A DNA stretch of 19,965 bases from Dipylidium caninum (lineage: Eukaryota; Platyhelminthes; Cestoda; Cyclophyllidea; Dipylidiidae), in contig QEYB01001255.1 in the NCBI GenBank assembly GCA_017562135.1, positions 1 through 19,965 on the forward strand, in the 5' to 3' direction. Position numbers and translations under genes: made by a program. Below the pieces are notes generated by a model. That model worked only from the letters and a program-made list of their open reading frames with translations. It had not been told where the DNA came from and did no database searches. Positions 8,265-19,827 of this stretch are shown piece after piece. Positions within the stretch are counted from its first letter, which is position 1, and every line of letters starts with the position of its first letter.

Positions 8265-10380
8265 GTCTAGACCGAACCAGACCAGACTAGACTGCACCTG
8301 TCCAGACACCACTAGACCATACATGTCCAGACATTATCAGACTAGTCTAGACTGAGCGAGGCAAGACCAGACTGTACCAGACCAGACTGGACCACAACAG
8401 ACAAGTCGAGACATTGTCAGACCAGTCTAGACCGAACCAGACCAGACTAGACTGCACCTGTCCAGACACCACTAGACCAGACATGTCCAGACATTATCAG
8501 ACTAGTCTAGACTGAACGAGGCAAGACCAGACTGTACCAGACCAGACTGGACCACACAGACAAGTCGAGACATTGTCAGACCAGTCTAGACCGAACCAGA
8601 CCAGACTAGACTGCACCTGTCCAGACACCACTAGACTAGACATGTCCAGACATTATCAGACTAGTCTAGACTGAACGAGGCAAGACCAGACTGTACCAGA
8701 CCAGACTGGACCACAACAGACAAGTCGAGACATTGTCAGACCAGTCTAGACCGAACCAGACCAGACTAGACTGCACCTGTCCAGACACCACTAGACACCA
8801 TACAGACTGTCCAGACATTATCAGACTAGTCTAGACTGAGCGAGGCAAGACCAGACTGTACCAGACCAGACTGGACCACACCAGACATGTCGAGACATTG
8901 TCAGACCAGTCTAGACCGAACCAGACCAGACTAGACTGCACCTGTCCAGACCAGACTAGACACTAGACTACATGTCCAGACATTATCAGACTAGTCTAGA
9001 CTGAGCGAGCAAGACCAGACTGTACCAGACCAGACTGGACCACACAGACATGTCGAGACATTGTCAGACCAGTCTAGACCGAACCAGACCAGACTAGACT
9101 GCACCTGTCCACACAGACCACTAGACATGTCCAGACATTATCAGACTAGTCTAGACTGAACGAGGCAAGACCAGACTGTACCAGACCAGACTGGACCACA
9201 GACAAAGTCGAGACATTGTCCAGACAGTCTAGACCGAACCAGACCAGACTAGACTGCACCTGTCCAGACACCACTAGACCATACATGTCCAGACATTATC
9301 AGACTAGTCTAGACTGAACGAGGCAAGACCAGACTGTACCAGACCAGACTGGACCACAACAGACATGTCGAGACATTGTCAGACCAGTCTAGACCGAACC
9401 AGACCAGACTAGACTGCACCTGTCCAGACACCACTAGACCATACATGTCCAGACATTATCAGACTAGTCTAGACTGAGCGAGGCAAGACCAGACTGTACC
9501 AGACCAGACATGTCGAGACATTGTCAGACCAGTCTAGACCGAACCAGACCAGACTAGACTGCACCTGTCCAGACACCACTAGACCATAACATGTCCAGAC
9601 ATATCAGACTAGTCTAGACTGAGGCAAGACCAGACTGTACCAGACCAGACTGGACAGACAAGACCAGAGTTGTTGTCCAGACCAGTCTAGAGAGAACCAG
9701 ACCAGACTAGACTGCACCTGTCCAGACACCACTAGACCATAGACATGTCCAGACATCATCAGACTAGTCTAGACTGAACGAGGCAAGACCAGACTGTAGA
9801 CCCAGACATGTCGAGACATTGTCAGACCAGTCTAGACCGAACCAGACCAGACTAGACTGCACCTGTCCAGACACACCACTAGACCATACATGTCCAGACA
9901 TTATCAGACTAGTCCTAGACTGAACGAGGCAAGACCAGACTGTACCAGACCAGACTGGACCACAACAGACAAGTCGAGACATTGTCAGACCAGTCTAGAC
10001 CGAACCAGACCAGACTAGACTGCACCTGTCCAGACACCACTAGACCATACATGTCCAGACATTATCAGACTAGTCTAGACTGAACGAGGCAAGACCAGAC
10101 TGTACCAGACCAGACTGGACCACAACCAGACATGTCGAGACATTGTCAGACCAGTCTAGACCGAACCAGACCAGACTAGACTGCACCTGTCCAGACACCA
10201 CTAGACCATACATGTCCAGACATTATCAGACTAGTCTAGACTGAGCGAGGCAAGACCAGACTGTACCAGACCAGACATGTCGAGACATTGTCAGACCAGT
10301 CTAGACCGAACCAGACCAGACTAGACTGCACCTGTCCAGACACCACTAGACCATACATGTCCAGACATTATCAGACTAGT

Positions 10381-10830
10381 CTAGACTGAACGAGGCAAGA
10401 CCAGACTGTACCAGACCAGACTGGACCACAACAGACATTGTCAGACCAGTCTAGACCGAACCAGACCAGACTAGACTGCACCTGTCCAGACAACCACTAG
10501 ACCATACATGTCCAGACATTATCAGACTAGTCTAGACTGAACGGGGCAAGACCAGACTGTACCAGACCAGACTGGAAGACACCAGACAAGTCGAGACATT
10601 GCCAGACCAGTCTAGACCGAACCAGACCAGACTAGACTGCACCTGTCCAGACACCACTAGACTACATGTCCAGACATTATCAGACTAGTCTAGACTGAAC
10701 GAGGCAAGACCAGACTGTACCAGACCAGACTGACCACAACAGACAAGTCGAGACATTGTCAGACCAGTCTAGACCGAACCAGACCAGACTAGACTGCACC
10801 TGTCCAGACACCACTAGACCAGACATTATC
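10381..10830. repeat. Family 2 copies with 10-bp losses
   Basis: At about 10431, CAACAGACATTGTC lacks the ATGTCGAGAC of the normal unit, a 10-bp loss. At about 10816, ACTAGACCAGACATTATC lacks ATACATGTCC, also 10 bp. Both remove exactly two pentamers between AGAC-phase repeats. Monomers in between carry other small changes (ACGGGGC, GGAAGACACC). Confidence 0.7.
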
Positions 10831-12340
10831 AGACTAGTCTAGACTGAGAGGGCAAGACCAGACTGTACCAGACCAGACTGGACCACAGACAAGTCAGACA
10901 TTGTCAGACCAGTCTAGACCGAACCAGACCAGACTAGACTGCACCTGTCCAGACACCACTAGACCATACATGTCCAGACATTATCAGACTAGTCTAGACT
11001 GAGCGAGGCAAGACCAGACTGTACCAGACCAGACTGGACCACAACAGACATGTCGAGACATTGTCAGACCAGTCTAGACCGAACCAGACCAGACTAGACT
11101 GCACCTGTCCAGACACCACTAGACCATACATGTCCAGACATTATCAGACTAGTCTAGACTGAGCGAGGCAAGACCAGACTGTACCAGACCAGACATGTCG
11201 CGACATTGTCAGACCAGTCTAGACCGAACCAGACCAGACTAGACTGCACCTGTCCAGACACAACTAGACCATACATGTCCAGACATTATCAGACTAGTCT
11301 AGTAGACTGTACCAGACCAGACAATGTCGAGACATTGTCAGACCAGTCTAAGACCGAACCAGACCAGACTAGACTGCACCTGTCCAGACACCACTAGACC
11401 ATACATGTCCAGACATTATCAGACTAGTCTAGACTGAACGAGGCAAGACCAGACTGTACCAGACCAGACTGGACCACAACAGACAAGTCGAGACATTGTC
11501 AGACCAGTCTAGACCGAACCAGACCAGACTAGACTGCACCTGTCCAGACACCACTAGACCATACATGTCCAGACATTATCAGACTAGTCTAGACTGAACG
11601 AGGCAAGACCAGACTGTACCAGACCAGACTGGACCACACAGACAAGTCGAGACATTGTCAGACCAGTCTAGACCGAACCAGACCAGACTAGACTGCACCT
11701 GTCCAGACACCACTAGACTACATGTCCAGACATTATCAGACTAGTCTAGACTGAACGAGGCAAGACCAGACTGTACCAGACCAGACTGGACCACAACAGA
11801 CATGTCGAGACATTGTCAGACCAGTCTAGACCGAACCAGACCAGACTAGACTGCACCTGTCCAGACACCACTAGACCATACATGTCCAGACATTATCAGA
11901 CTAGTCTAGACTGAGCGAGGCAAGACCAGACTGTACCAGACCAGACTGGACCACAACCAGACATGTCGAGACATTGTCAGACCAGTCTAGACCGAACCAG
12001 ACCAGACTAGACTGCACCTGTCCAGACACCACTAGACCATACATGTCCAGACATTATCAGACTAGTCTAGACTGAACGAGGCAAGACCAGACTGTACCAG
12101 ACCAGACTGGACCACAACATGTCGAGACATTGTCAGACCAGTCTAGACCGAACCAGACCAGACTAGACTGCACCTGTCCAGACACCACTAGACCATACAT
12201 GTCCAGACATTATCAGACTAGTCTAGACTGAGCGAGGCAAGACCAGACTGTACCAGACCAGACTGGACCACAACAGACATGTCGAGACATTGTCAGACCA
12301 GTCTAGACCGAACCAGACCAGACTAGACTGCACCTGTCCA

Positions 12341-13480
12341 CACACCACTAGACTAGACATGTCCAGACATTATCAGACTAGTCTAGACTGAACGAGGCAA
12401 GACTAGACTGTACCAGACCAGACTGGACACAACAGACAAGAGACATTGTCAGACCAGTCTAGACCGAACCAGACCAGACTAGACTGCACCTGTCCACACA
12501 CCACTAGACTAGACATGTCCAGACATTATCAGACTAGTCTAGACTGAACGAGGCAAGACTAGACTGTACCAGACCAGACTGGACCACAACAGACAAGTCG
12601 AGACATTGTCAGACCAGTCTAGACCGAACCAGACCAGACTAGACTGCACCTGTCCACACACCACTAGACCACATAGTCCCAGACATTATCAGACTAGTCT
12701 AGACTGAACGAGGCAAGACTAGACTGTACCAGACCAGACTGGACCACAACAGACATGTCGAGACATTGTCAGACCAGTCTAGACCGAACCAGACCAGACT
12801 AGACTGCACCTGTCCACACAACCACTAGACCATACATGTCCAGACATTATCAAGACTAAGTCAGACTGAACGAGCAAGACTAGACTGTACCAGACCAGAC
12901 TGGACCACAAAAGACAGATGTCGAGACATTGTCAGACCAGTCTAGACGCGAACCAGACCAGACTAGACTGCACTGTCCAGACACCACTAGACCATAGACA
13001 TGTCCAGACATTTCAGACTAAGTCCTAGACTGAACGAGGCAAGACTAGACTGTACCAGACCAGACTGGACCACACCAGACATGTCGAGACATTGTCAGAC
13101 CAGTCTAGACCGAACCAGACCAGACTAGACTGCACCTGTCCACACACCACTAGACCATACATGTCCAGACATTATCAGACAAGTCCAGACTGAACGAGGC
13201 AAGACTAGACTGTACCAGACCAGACTGGACCACAACAGACAAGTCGAGACATTGTCAGACCAGTCTAGACCGAACCAGACCAGACTAGACTGCACCTGTC
13301 CACACACCACTAGACCATACATGTCCAGACATTATCTGACTAGTCAAGAAACGAGGCAAGACTAGACTGTACCAGACCAGACTGGACCACAACAGACATG
13401 TCGAGACATTGTCAGAGCAGTCTAGACCGAACCAGACCATAGACTGCACCTGTCCACACACCAGTACCATACATGTCCAG
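12341..13480. repeat. Family 2 array, subfamily with CACACACC and GACTAGACTG
   Basis: Monomers here mostly read CTGTCCACACACCACTAGAC, where the core has CTGTCCAGACACC, and GGCAAGACTAGACTG, where the core has GGCAAGACCAGACTG. The two diagnostic changes occur together in consecutive copies (12330, 12490, 12650, 12815, 13140, 13300), with an exception near 12975. The same combination is seen at 6190-6560 and again distally after about 15660. This indicates block-wise amplification of a subfamily. Confidence 0.75.
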
Positions 13481-14247
13481 ACATTACCAGACAAGTCCCA
13501 GAACTTAACGAGCAAGACCTGTAGACCAGACTAGTCCACACCAGACATGTCGAGACATTTCAGACCAGTCTAGACCGAACCAGACCAGACTCACAACATT
13601 CCAGACATGCCACAGTCCAGACAACGAGGCAAGACTAGACTGTACCCGACCAGACTGGAAACACCAACCTGAGACATCGAGAACATTGTCTAGACCGAAC
13701 CAGACCAGACTAGAGCACCTGTCCACACCACTAGACACACATTGCACAGACAACTATGTCTAGACCAGGCAAGACAGACTACTGGGCACAACAGACACGT
13801 CGAGACATTGTCAGCCAGTCAGACGAACCAGACCAGACTAACGCACCTGTCCAACACCACTAGACCATACATGTCCAGACCAGACTAGTCTAGACTGAGC
13901 GAGGCAATTACCAGACCAGACTGGACACAACAGACCTAGACCCATCTAGACCGAACCAGACCAGACTAGACTAGCACCTGTACCAGACACCACCAGACCA
14001 TAGACAGTCTAGACCGAACCAGACCAGACTGTCCCTGTCCACCACACAACTAGACTTATCAGACTAGTCTAGACTGAACGAGGCAGAAACCAGACCAGAC
14101 TGGTACCACACAGACATGTCGGACATTGTCAGACCAGTCTAGACCGAACCAGACCAGGACTAGACTTTGCACCTGTCCAGACCACTAGCCATACATGGCT
14201 AGAACATGTACCAGACATTATCAGACTAGTCTAGACTGAAACGAGGG
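13481..14247. repeat. Family 2 array, fragmented monomers
   Basis: Copies are shortened and jumbled. Half-units lack whole segments (near 13590-13620, 13670-13800, 13900-13960 and 14010-14060) while short blocks such as GTCTAGACCGAACCAGACCA stay intact. Losses are larger than in the core. Many ends lie at AGAC motifs, consistent with deletion between short repeats. Confidence 0.7.
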
Positions 14248-14292
14248 ACCATTTGGTTTTTTTTTCCGAAAAAAGACCCAAATTTTGTTCTG
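14248..14292. other. Non-satellite insert with a 15-bp-stem hairpin
   Basis: About 45 bases unlike either satellite replace the usual GCAAGACCAGACTG segment between GAAACGAGG and GAACCAGACCAGACTGG. The core is an inverted repeat: ATTTGGTTTTTTTTT (14251-14265), a CCG loop (14266-14268) and AAAAAAGACCCAAAT (14269-14283). The stem has 13 Watson-Crick pairs, one T-G pair and one T-C mismatch. No target-site duplication is evident. It could be a remnant of a small foldback element or a sequencing or assembly artefact. Confidence 0.7.
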
Positions 14293-17110
14293 AACCAGAC
14301 CAGACTGGTGCACACAATAAACAGACATCATCAGGAGACATGTCAGACAGTTGTCAGTCTAGACCGAAACCACACCAGACCAGACCAGACTAGACTGCAC
14401 CTGGTCCAGACACCACTAGACCATACATGTCCAGACATTACAGACTAGTCCCAGACTGAGCGAGCAAGACACTGTACCAGACCAGACTGAAGACACCAGT
14501 CCACACCAGCGACATGTTCAGACCAGTCTAGACCGAACCAGACCAGATACTAACTGCACCTGTCCATGAACACCACACCACTTTAGACCCCCATACAAAT
14601 GTCCAGACATTATCAGATAGTCTAGACTGAGCGAACGAGGCAAGACCAGACTGTACCAGACCAGACTGGACCACAACCAGAACATGTCGGACACCCTTGT
14701 CAGACCAGTCTAAGACCGAAATTCCAGACCAGACTAAGACTGCACCTGGTCCAAACACAACATAGGACTAGATCATGTCACATGTCCACATTATGCAGCT
14801 AGTCTAGACTGAAGCAAAAAGGTACCAGACATGGAGCGGACAAACAACATGTCAGAGACTCCAGAGACAATTCGCAACACACACCACTAGACCAACCATA
14901 CAGACTAGACTGCACGTTGGTCCAACTAGACTTTAACCAGGGACCATGTCCAAGTCCAGAATTATCAAAGTCTAACTGCGCGAGACAAGACTGACTTACC
15001 AGACCAGACTGCACCACACAGACAGTCGAGAACACTTGTAGACCCAGTCTAGACCGAAAACCAGAACCAGAACTAAGACTGCACCTGTCCAGAACACCAA
15101 CTAGACCATACATTTTCCAGACATTTAATCAGACCTAAGTCTAGACTGAGCGAGGCAAGACCAGACTGTACCCAGACCCAGACTGGAAAACTACACCAAA
15201 GACAATGACATTGTTCAGACCAGGTCAAGGACCGAAACCAGACCAAACTAGACGCCATTCCACAACACAACTAGACCCAATAACATGTTTCCAGACATAA
15301 TCAGACTAGTCTAGACCTAAAAGCGGAGGCAAGACCTAAGACTGTAACCAGACCAGACTGGGACACACCAGACCATGTTCAAGACAATTCAAGACCCAAG
15401 TGTTTCCAATGACCGAAACCATGACCAGAATCCTAGACCTGCACCTGGCCCAGACACAACTATGGACCATTACATTCCCAAACATTATCAGAATAGTCCC
15501 TAGCTGAGCGAGCAGCCAGAATGTAAAACCAGACCAGAAAACCTGGACTACACCAGACGTGTCCAAGACATTGTCCCAGATCCAGTCCCCCCTAGACCGA
15601 ACCAGACCAGACCTAGACTGCCACCTGTCCAAGACAACAACTAGAACCAATACATGGTCCAGACATTATCTGACTAAGTCTAGGAACTGAAGCGAGGCCA
15701 AAACTAACTGTACCAGAACCCAGACTGCCACCAACACCCAGACATGTCGAGACAGTTGTCAGACCAGTCAGACCCAAACCAGACCCAGACTAGAAAACCT
15801 GCAACCTCTGCCACACACACTAGAAGCCCCATACTGATTCCAGACATTATCAAGACAGTTCCAGACCGCCCCGCGGGAAGGCAAGACTAGACGTGTCCAG
15901 GACCAGGACTGACCCACAACAAACAACATGTCATTGTCCCCAGTCTAGAACCCGAAAACCAGAACCCAGAACCTGAACTCTGCACCTGTTTTCCCACACA
16001 CCACAGCCATACATGTCCAGACAATTTATCTGACAATCAAGATTGAACGAGGCAGACTAGACCTTGTCCAACCCAAAACCAACAACACCAGACCATGTCC
16101 CGAGACATTTAAACCACAAGTCAGAGCAGTCTAAGAACGAACCAGAAAACCAGACCCTAGACTGAACACCTGGTCCCACACACCAACTAACATAACACGT
16201 CCAAGAACTAACAGCAAGTCTAAAGACTGAGCCGAGGCCAAGACTAATGTAACCGAGAACCAGAACCACATGTCGACATTGTCAGACAGAACAGTCCCTT
16301 AGACCCGAACCAGAAAACCCAGACGTAGACCTGCACCTGTCCCAGCACACCACTAGACCATTACATGTCCAGACACTTATCTGACAATTTCAGTCCCAGT
16401 CCTAAAAACTGGGCGAGGCAAGACCAGACGTTTACCCAGAAAATGTACCCAGACCCAGACTGGACCCAACAGAACCATTCGAAAGACCATGTAGACCAGT
16501 CCAGACCGAACCTAGACCAACTAAGACTGCACCACTGCAAACCTGTCCAGACCAGACTAGGACCATACATGCTCCAGACATTTAAGACCATAGTCTAGAA
16601 CGACGAGGCAGAAAAAAACATACAGAACTTGTACCCCCAGACCCAGAACTGGACAAACCACACCAGACATGGAGACTAATATGTCAGAGACCAGTCTAAA
16701 GACCGACCCCAGACCCAGAACTTGAAACCTGCAAACCTGTCCCACAAACCACGTAGAAACCCCATTACAATTCCAGAACATAATTACAAGACCTAAGTCA
16801 GACTTAACGAGGCAAGAACCCAGACCGGGAAAATCCCACAGTCCACCACAAAACCCCACAGACATGTCGAGACAAATTATATGTAAGACCAGTCCTAGAC
16901 CGTTGGACCCCCAGACCAACTCCAGACTTAAAAAAAAAAAAAAAACTGGCAGATTGTCAAACTCCAGAACAGAAACTTTGCCAACCTGTTCCAGCCACCA
17001 CACCACTAGAAACATACAGTCCAGCGGGTGGTTTCCACCAGAACATTATCAAGATAGGTTTCCTAGACTTGCCGAGCGCATAGAAACCAGACACCGTTAC
17101 CCCGACAGAC
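14293..17110. repeat. Family 2 array, most indel-rich section
   Basis: The 160-bp pattern can still be followed through GACCGAACCAGACC, CTGCACCTGTCC and GACATTATCAGAC. Nearly every copy has extra A, C or T residues (AGAACCAGAACTAAGACTGC and CCTGTTTTCCCACAC are examples), and insertions outnumber losses. Between about 16800 and 17100 the repeat is hard to recognise. The longest ORFs of the distal half fall here on the minus strand, because the indels shuffle frames and break the regular stops. Confidence 0.75.
16930..16945 (+). repeat. Poly(A) tract of 16 within degraded satellite
   Basis: An uninterrupted run of 16 A residues lies between CCAGACTT and CTGGCAGATTGTC. Normal family 2 monomers have no run longer than two A. 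There is no recognisable retroposon upstream and no target-site duplication, so it is more likely a homopolymer expansion or sequence error than a retrotransposon tail. Confidence 0.6.
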
Positions 17111-19827
17111 TGAACCACAAACAGAACAAAGTCGAGACATTGTCAGACCACTCTAGACCGACCAGACCAGACTAGACTGCACCTGTCCACACACCACTCA
17201 GACCAGTACATTTCCAGACATTATCTGACAAGTCAAGGACATGAACGATGGCAAGACTAGAACTGTACCAGACCGACACTGGCGACAACATGACGATGTC
17301 TTAGACATTGTCGGAGCCAGTCTAGAACGAACCAGACGCCAGACTAGGACTGCCACCTGTCACACACCAAGACCCATACTCATGTCCAGACTTTACCCAG
17401 GGACTATAGTCCAAGGACTTAACGAGGCAAGACTAGACTTGTTTACCAGACCAGACTCAGTCCACACTCACGTCACACTGTCGAAGACATTGTCAGACTA
17501 GTCGTAGACCGAACCAGACCAGACTAGATTGCAACCTGTCCACACACCATCTAAGACGCATACATGTCCAGACATTATCAGACAAGTCAGACTGAACGAG
17601 GCAAGAGCTAGCACTCTACCGGACCAGGCTGGACCACAACAGACATGTCGTAACATTGTCAGACCAGTCTGAGTCCGAAACCATACCAGACTAGACTGCA
17701 CCTGTCCACACACCATAACTAGACATGTCCAGATATTATCTTGACTAAGGTCAAGACTGGAACGAGGCAAGACTAGACTGTACCGGACCCAGGATTCTGG
17801 ACCACAACAGACAAGTCGAGACATGTCAGACCAGTCGTAGACCGAACCAGGACCATAACTTAGACGGCACCTGTTTCCACACCCACCTAGGACTAGGACC
17901 CATGACCAACATTATCAGACGAGGTCCAGACCGAACTAGGCAAGACTAGACTGTACCAAGACCAGACTGGACCACAAAACAGACAAGTCGAGACATTGTC
18001 AGACCAGTCTAGACCGAACCAGACCAGATTGAGACTAGACTGCACCGGTCCACACAAACACTAGACTAGACATTCCACACAGTTATCTTCTGACTAGTCT
18101 ATGACTTACGGAGGCAAGACCTAGACTCGTACCAGGAGCCAGACTGGACCACAACAGACATGTCGAGACATTGTCAGATCAGTCCCGACCGAATCAAACC
18201 AAAGTAGGGTGCACTTGGCCGAAACATGACAAGACCATACATGACCAGACATTATCAGAACAGTCCAGGACCGAACGAGTCAAGACTAGACTGTACCAGA
18301 CCAGACTGGACCACAACAGACATTGTCCGAGACATTGTCAGACCAAGTTCTAGGACCGAAACAGACCAGACTAGACTGCACCTGTCACACAACACTAACT
18401 AGACATGACCAGGACGATTATCAGACCAGGTCCAGACCGAACGAGGCAAGACTAGCTGTACCTTAGGACCAGACTGGCCCCACAACAGACAAGTCGAGAC
18501 AGTGTCAGACCAGTCGTGAGACCGAACCAGACCGATAGACTGCACCTGTCCACCACACTAGACGTAGACATGTCAGACATTGATCTGACTAGTCAGAATG
18601 AACTGAGCAAGACTAGACTGTACCAGACCAGAGCTGGACCACAAACAACATGTCGAACATTGCAGACAGCTCTAGACGAACCAGACCAGACTAGACTGCC
18701 ACCTGTCACACAACACTAAGACTATATGACCAGCATTATCAGACAATCTCAGACCGAACGAGGCAAACTAGACTGTTACCAGACCAGAAACTGGACCACA
18801 AACAGACATTTGTTCGAGACATTTGTCAGATTCGCCAGACCGATCAAAACAAAAATAGGGTGCCACTTGCCGAAACAGTGACAAGACTTCATTACATGAC
18901 CAGACATTATCAACAGTCCAGACCGAACGAGCTATAGACTAGACATACCAGACCAGACTGGACAAAACAGACATGTCGCAGACATTGTCAGACCATGTCT
19001 AGATCCGAACCAGACCCAGTACTAGACTGCACCTGTCACACTACAACTAGACTAGACATGTCCAGACAGTTATCTTACTAGTCTAGGACTGAACGACCGG
19101 CAAATACTATACCTGTACCAGACCAACTAGTCCACAGCCAGACATGTCGAGACATTGTCAGACCAGTCTAACCGGAACCAGACCAAGAGCTAGACTGCAC
19201 CTGTCCATCACACACTAGACCATACATGTCCAGACATGTATCTGACTAGTCTAAAACTGAACAGAGGCCAAGAGCTAGACTTGTACCAGACCACACTGGG
19301 CGACAACAGACATGTCGAGATACATTTGTCGGAGCAGTCTAGACCGAACCAGACCAGACTAGACTGACTTGTTCCAACACCACTAGACTAGAACATTGTC
19401 CACACATCATTACTAGTCTAGATCTGAACGAGGCAAAAACTAGATGTGACCAGACCAAGACTGGACCACAACAGATCAAGTGGAGACATTTCAGACAGTC
19501 TAGACCGAACCAGACCAGACTAGACTGCACCTGTCCACACACCACTAGTCCATACATTCAAGACGATTATCAGACAAGTCCAGAGCCAACGAGGCGAAGA
19601 CTAGACTGTACCAGACCAGACTGCGACACAAAAAGGACATGTCCGAGACATTGTCAGACCAGTTCTAACAGAACCAGAACCAGACGTAGACTGCACACTC
19701 TCTCTGTCCAGACACCACCAGACCATACATGATCAGACATTATCAGACTAGTCAACTAGCAGGCAAGACCAGACTTGTACCAGCCAGACTGGACCACACC
19801 AGCAAATCGAGACTGTCAGACCATCTA
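17111..19827. repeat. Family 2 array, distal section with moderate decay
   Basis: Monomers are clearer than in the preceding section, especially around 17640-18060 and 18280-18400, but still have frequent small indels. Many have CTGTCCACACACCACTAGAC and GGCAAGACTAGACTG, placing them in the same subfamily as 12341-13480. Two copies share a distinctive change near 18186-18244 and 18837-18900 (CGAATCAAACCAAAGTAGGG versus CGATCAAAACAAAAATAGGG, then TGCAC or TGCCAC, CGAAACA and TGACAAGAC). The last recognisable repeat bases are GACTGTCAGACCA at about 19815-19827. Confidence 0.8.

Larger units (their letters stand above)
5961..12340. repeat. Family 2 array, homogeneous core
   Basis: About 40 monomers with few differences, mostly 160 bp. 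Recurrent single-site variants are GAACGAGG or GAGCGAGG, ACATGTCGAG or ACAAGTCGAG, CTAGACCATAC or CTAGACTAGAC, and CCACAACAG or CCACACCAG. GAGCGAGG monomers appear at about 7873, 8354, 8838, 9003 and 9477. That spacing is sometimes three monomers (480 bp), but no strict higher-order unit could be established by eye. Most copies here have TGTCCAGACACC and GGCAAGACCAGACTG; copies at about 6190-6560 have the other subfamily's TGTCCACACACC and GACTAGACTG. Confidence 0.9.
5595..19827. repeat. Satellite array, family 2 (160-bp monomer of two 80-bp halves)
   Basis: About 89 tandem copies with a 160-bp period: ACATGTCCAG recurs at 8161 and 8321, and GTCTAG of one register at 8105 and 8265. Each monomer holds two halves starting at GTCTAGACCGAACC and GTCTAGACTGAACG. 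They are 80 bp each and match at 62 of 80 consensus positions without gaps. The consensus has A 55, C 48, G 32 and T 25, so the plus strand is 64% A+C, and CpG is scarce (three per monomer). All 16 AGAC motifs fall on one 5-bp lattice. No similarity to family 1 is visible. ORFs on the minus strand are low-complexity readings of the repeat, not genes. Confidence 0.97.

Noticed and set aside
5961..12340. Strict three-monomer (480-bp) higher-order repeat based on GAGCGAGG copies
   Set aside because: Spacings of three monomers occur (7873-8354-8838) but are interrupted by spacings of one, two and five, so no fixed unit can be claimed by eye.
14251..14290. Rho-independent terminator (stem followed by TTTT)
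   Set aside because: The stem is A/T-rich rather than G/C-rich, there is no gene upstream, and the context is a eukaryote-like satellite.
16930..16945. Poly(A) tail of a retroposon
   Set aside because: Degraded family 2 repeat lies on both sides, with no retroposon body and no target-site duplication.
16557..17015. 152-codon minus-strand ORF and other minus-strand ORFs in family 2
   Set aside because: They are low-complexity products of the CAGAC-rich repeat, longest where indels have disrupted the regular stop codons. Composition follows the satellite, not a protein family.
5595..19827. CRISPR array
   Set aside because: Repeats are directly adjacent 160-bp units with no unique spacers between short conserved repeats, and no cas gene is present.
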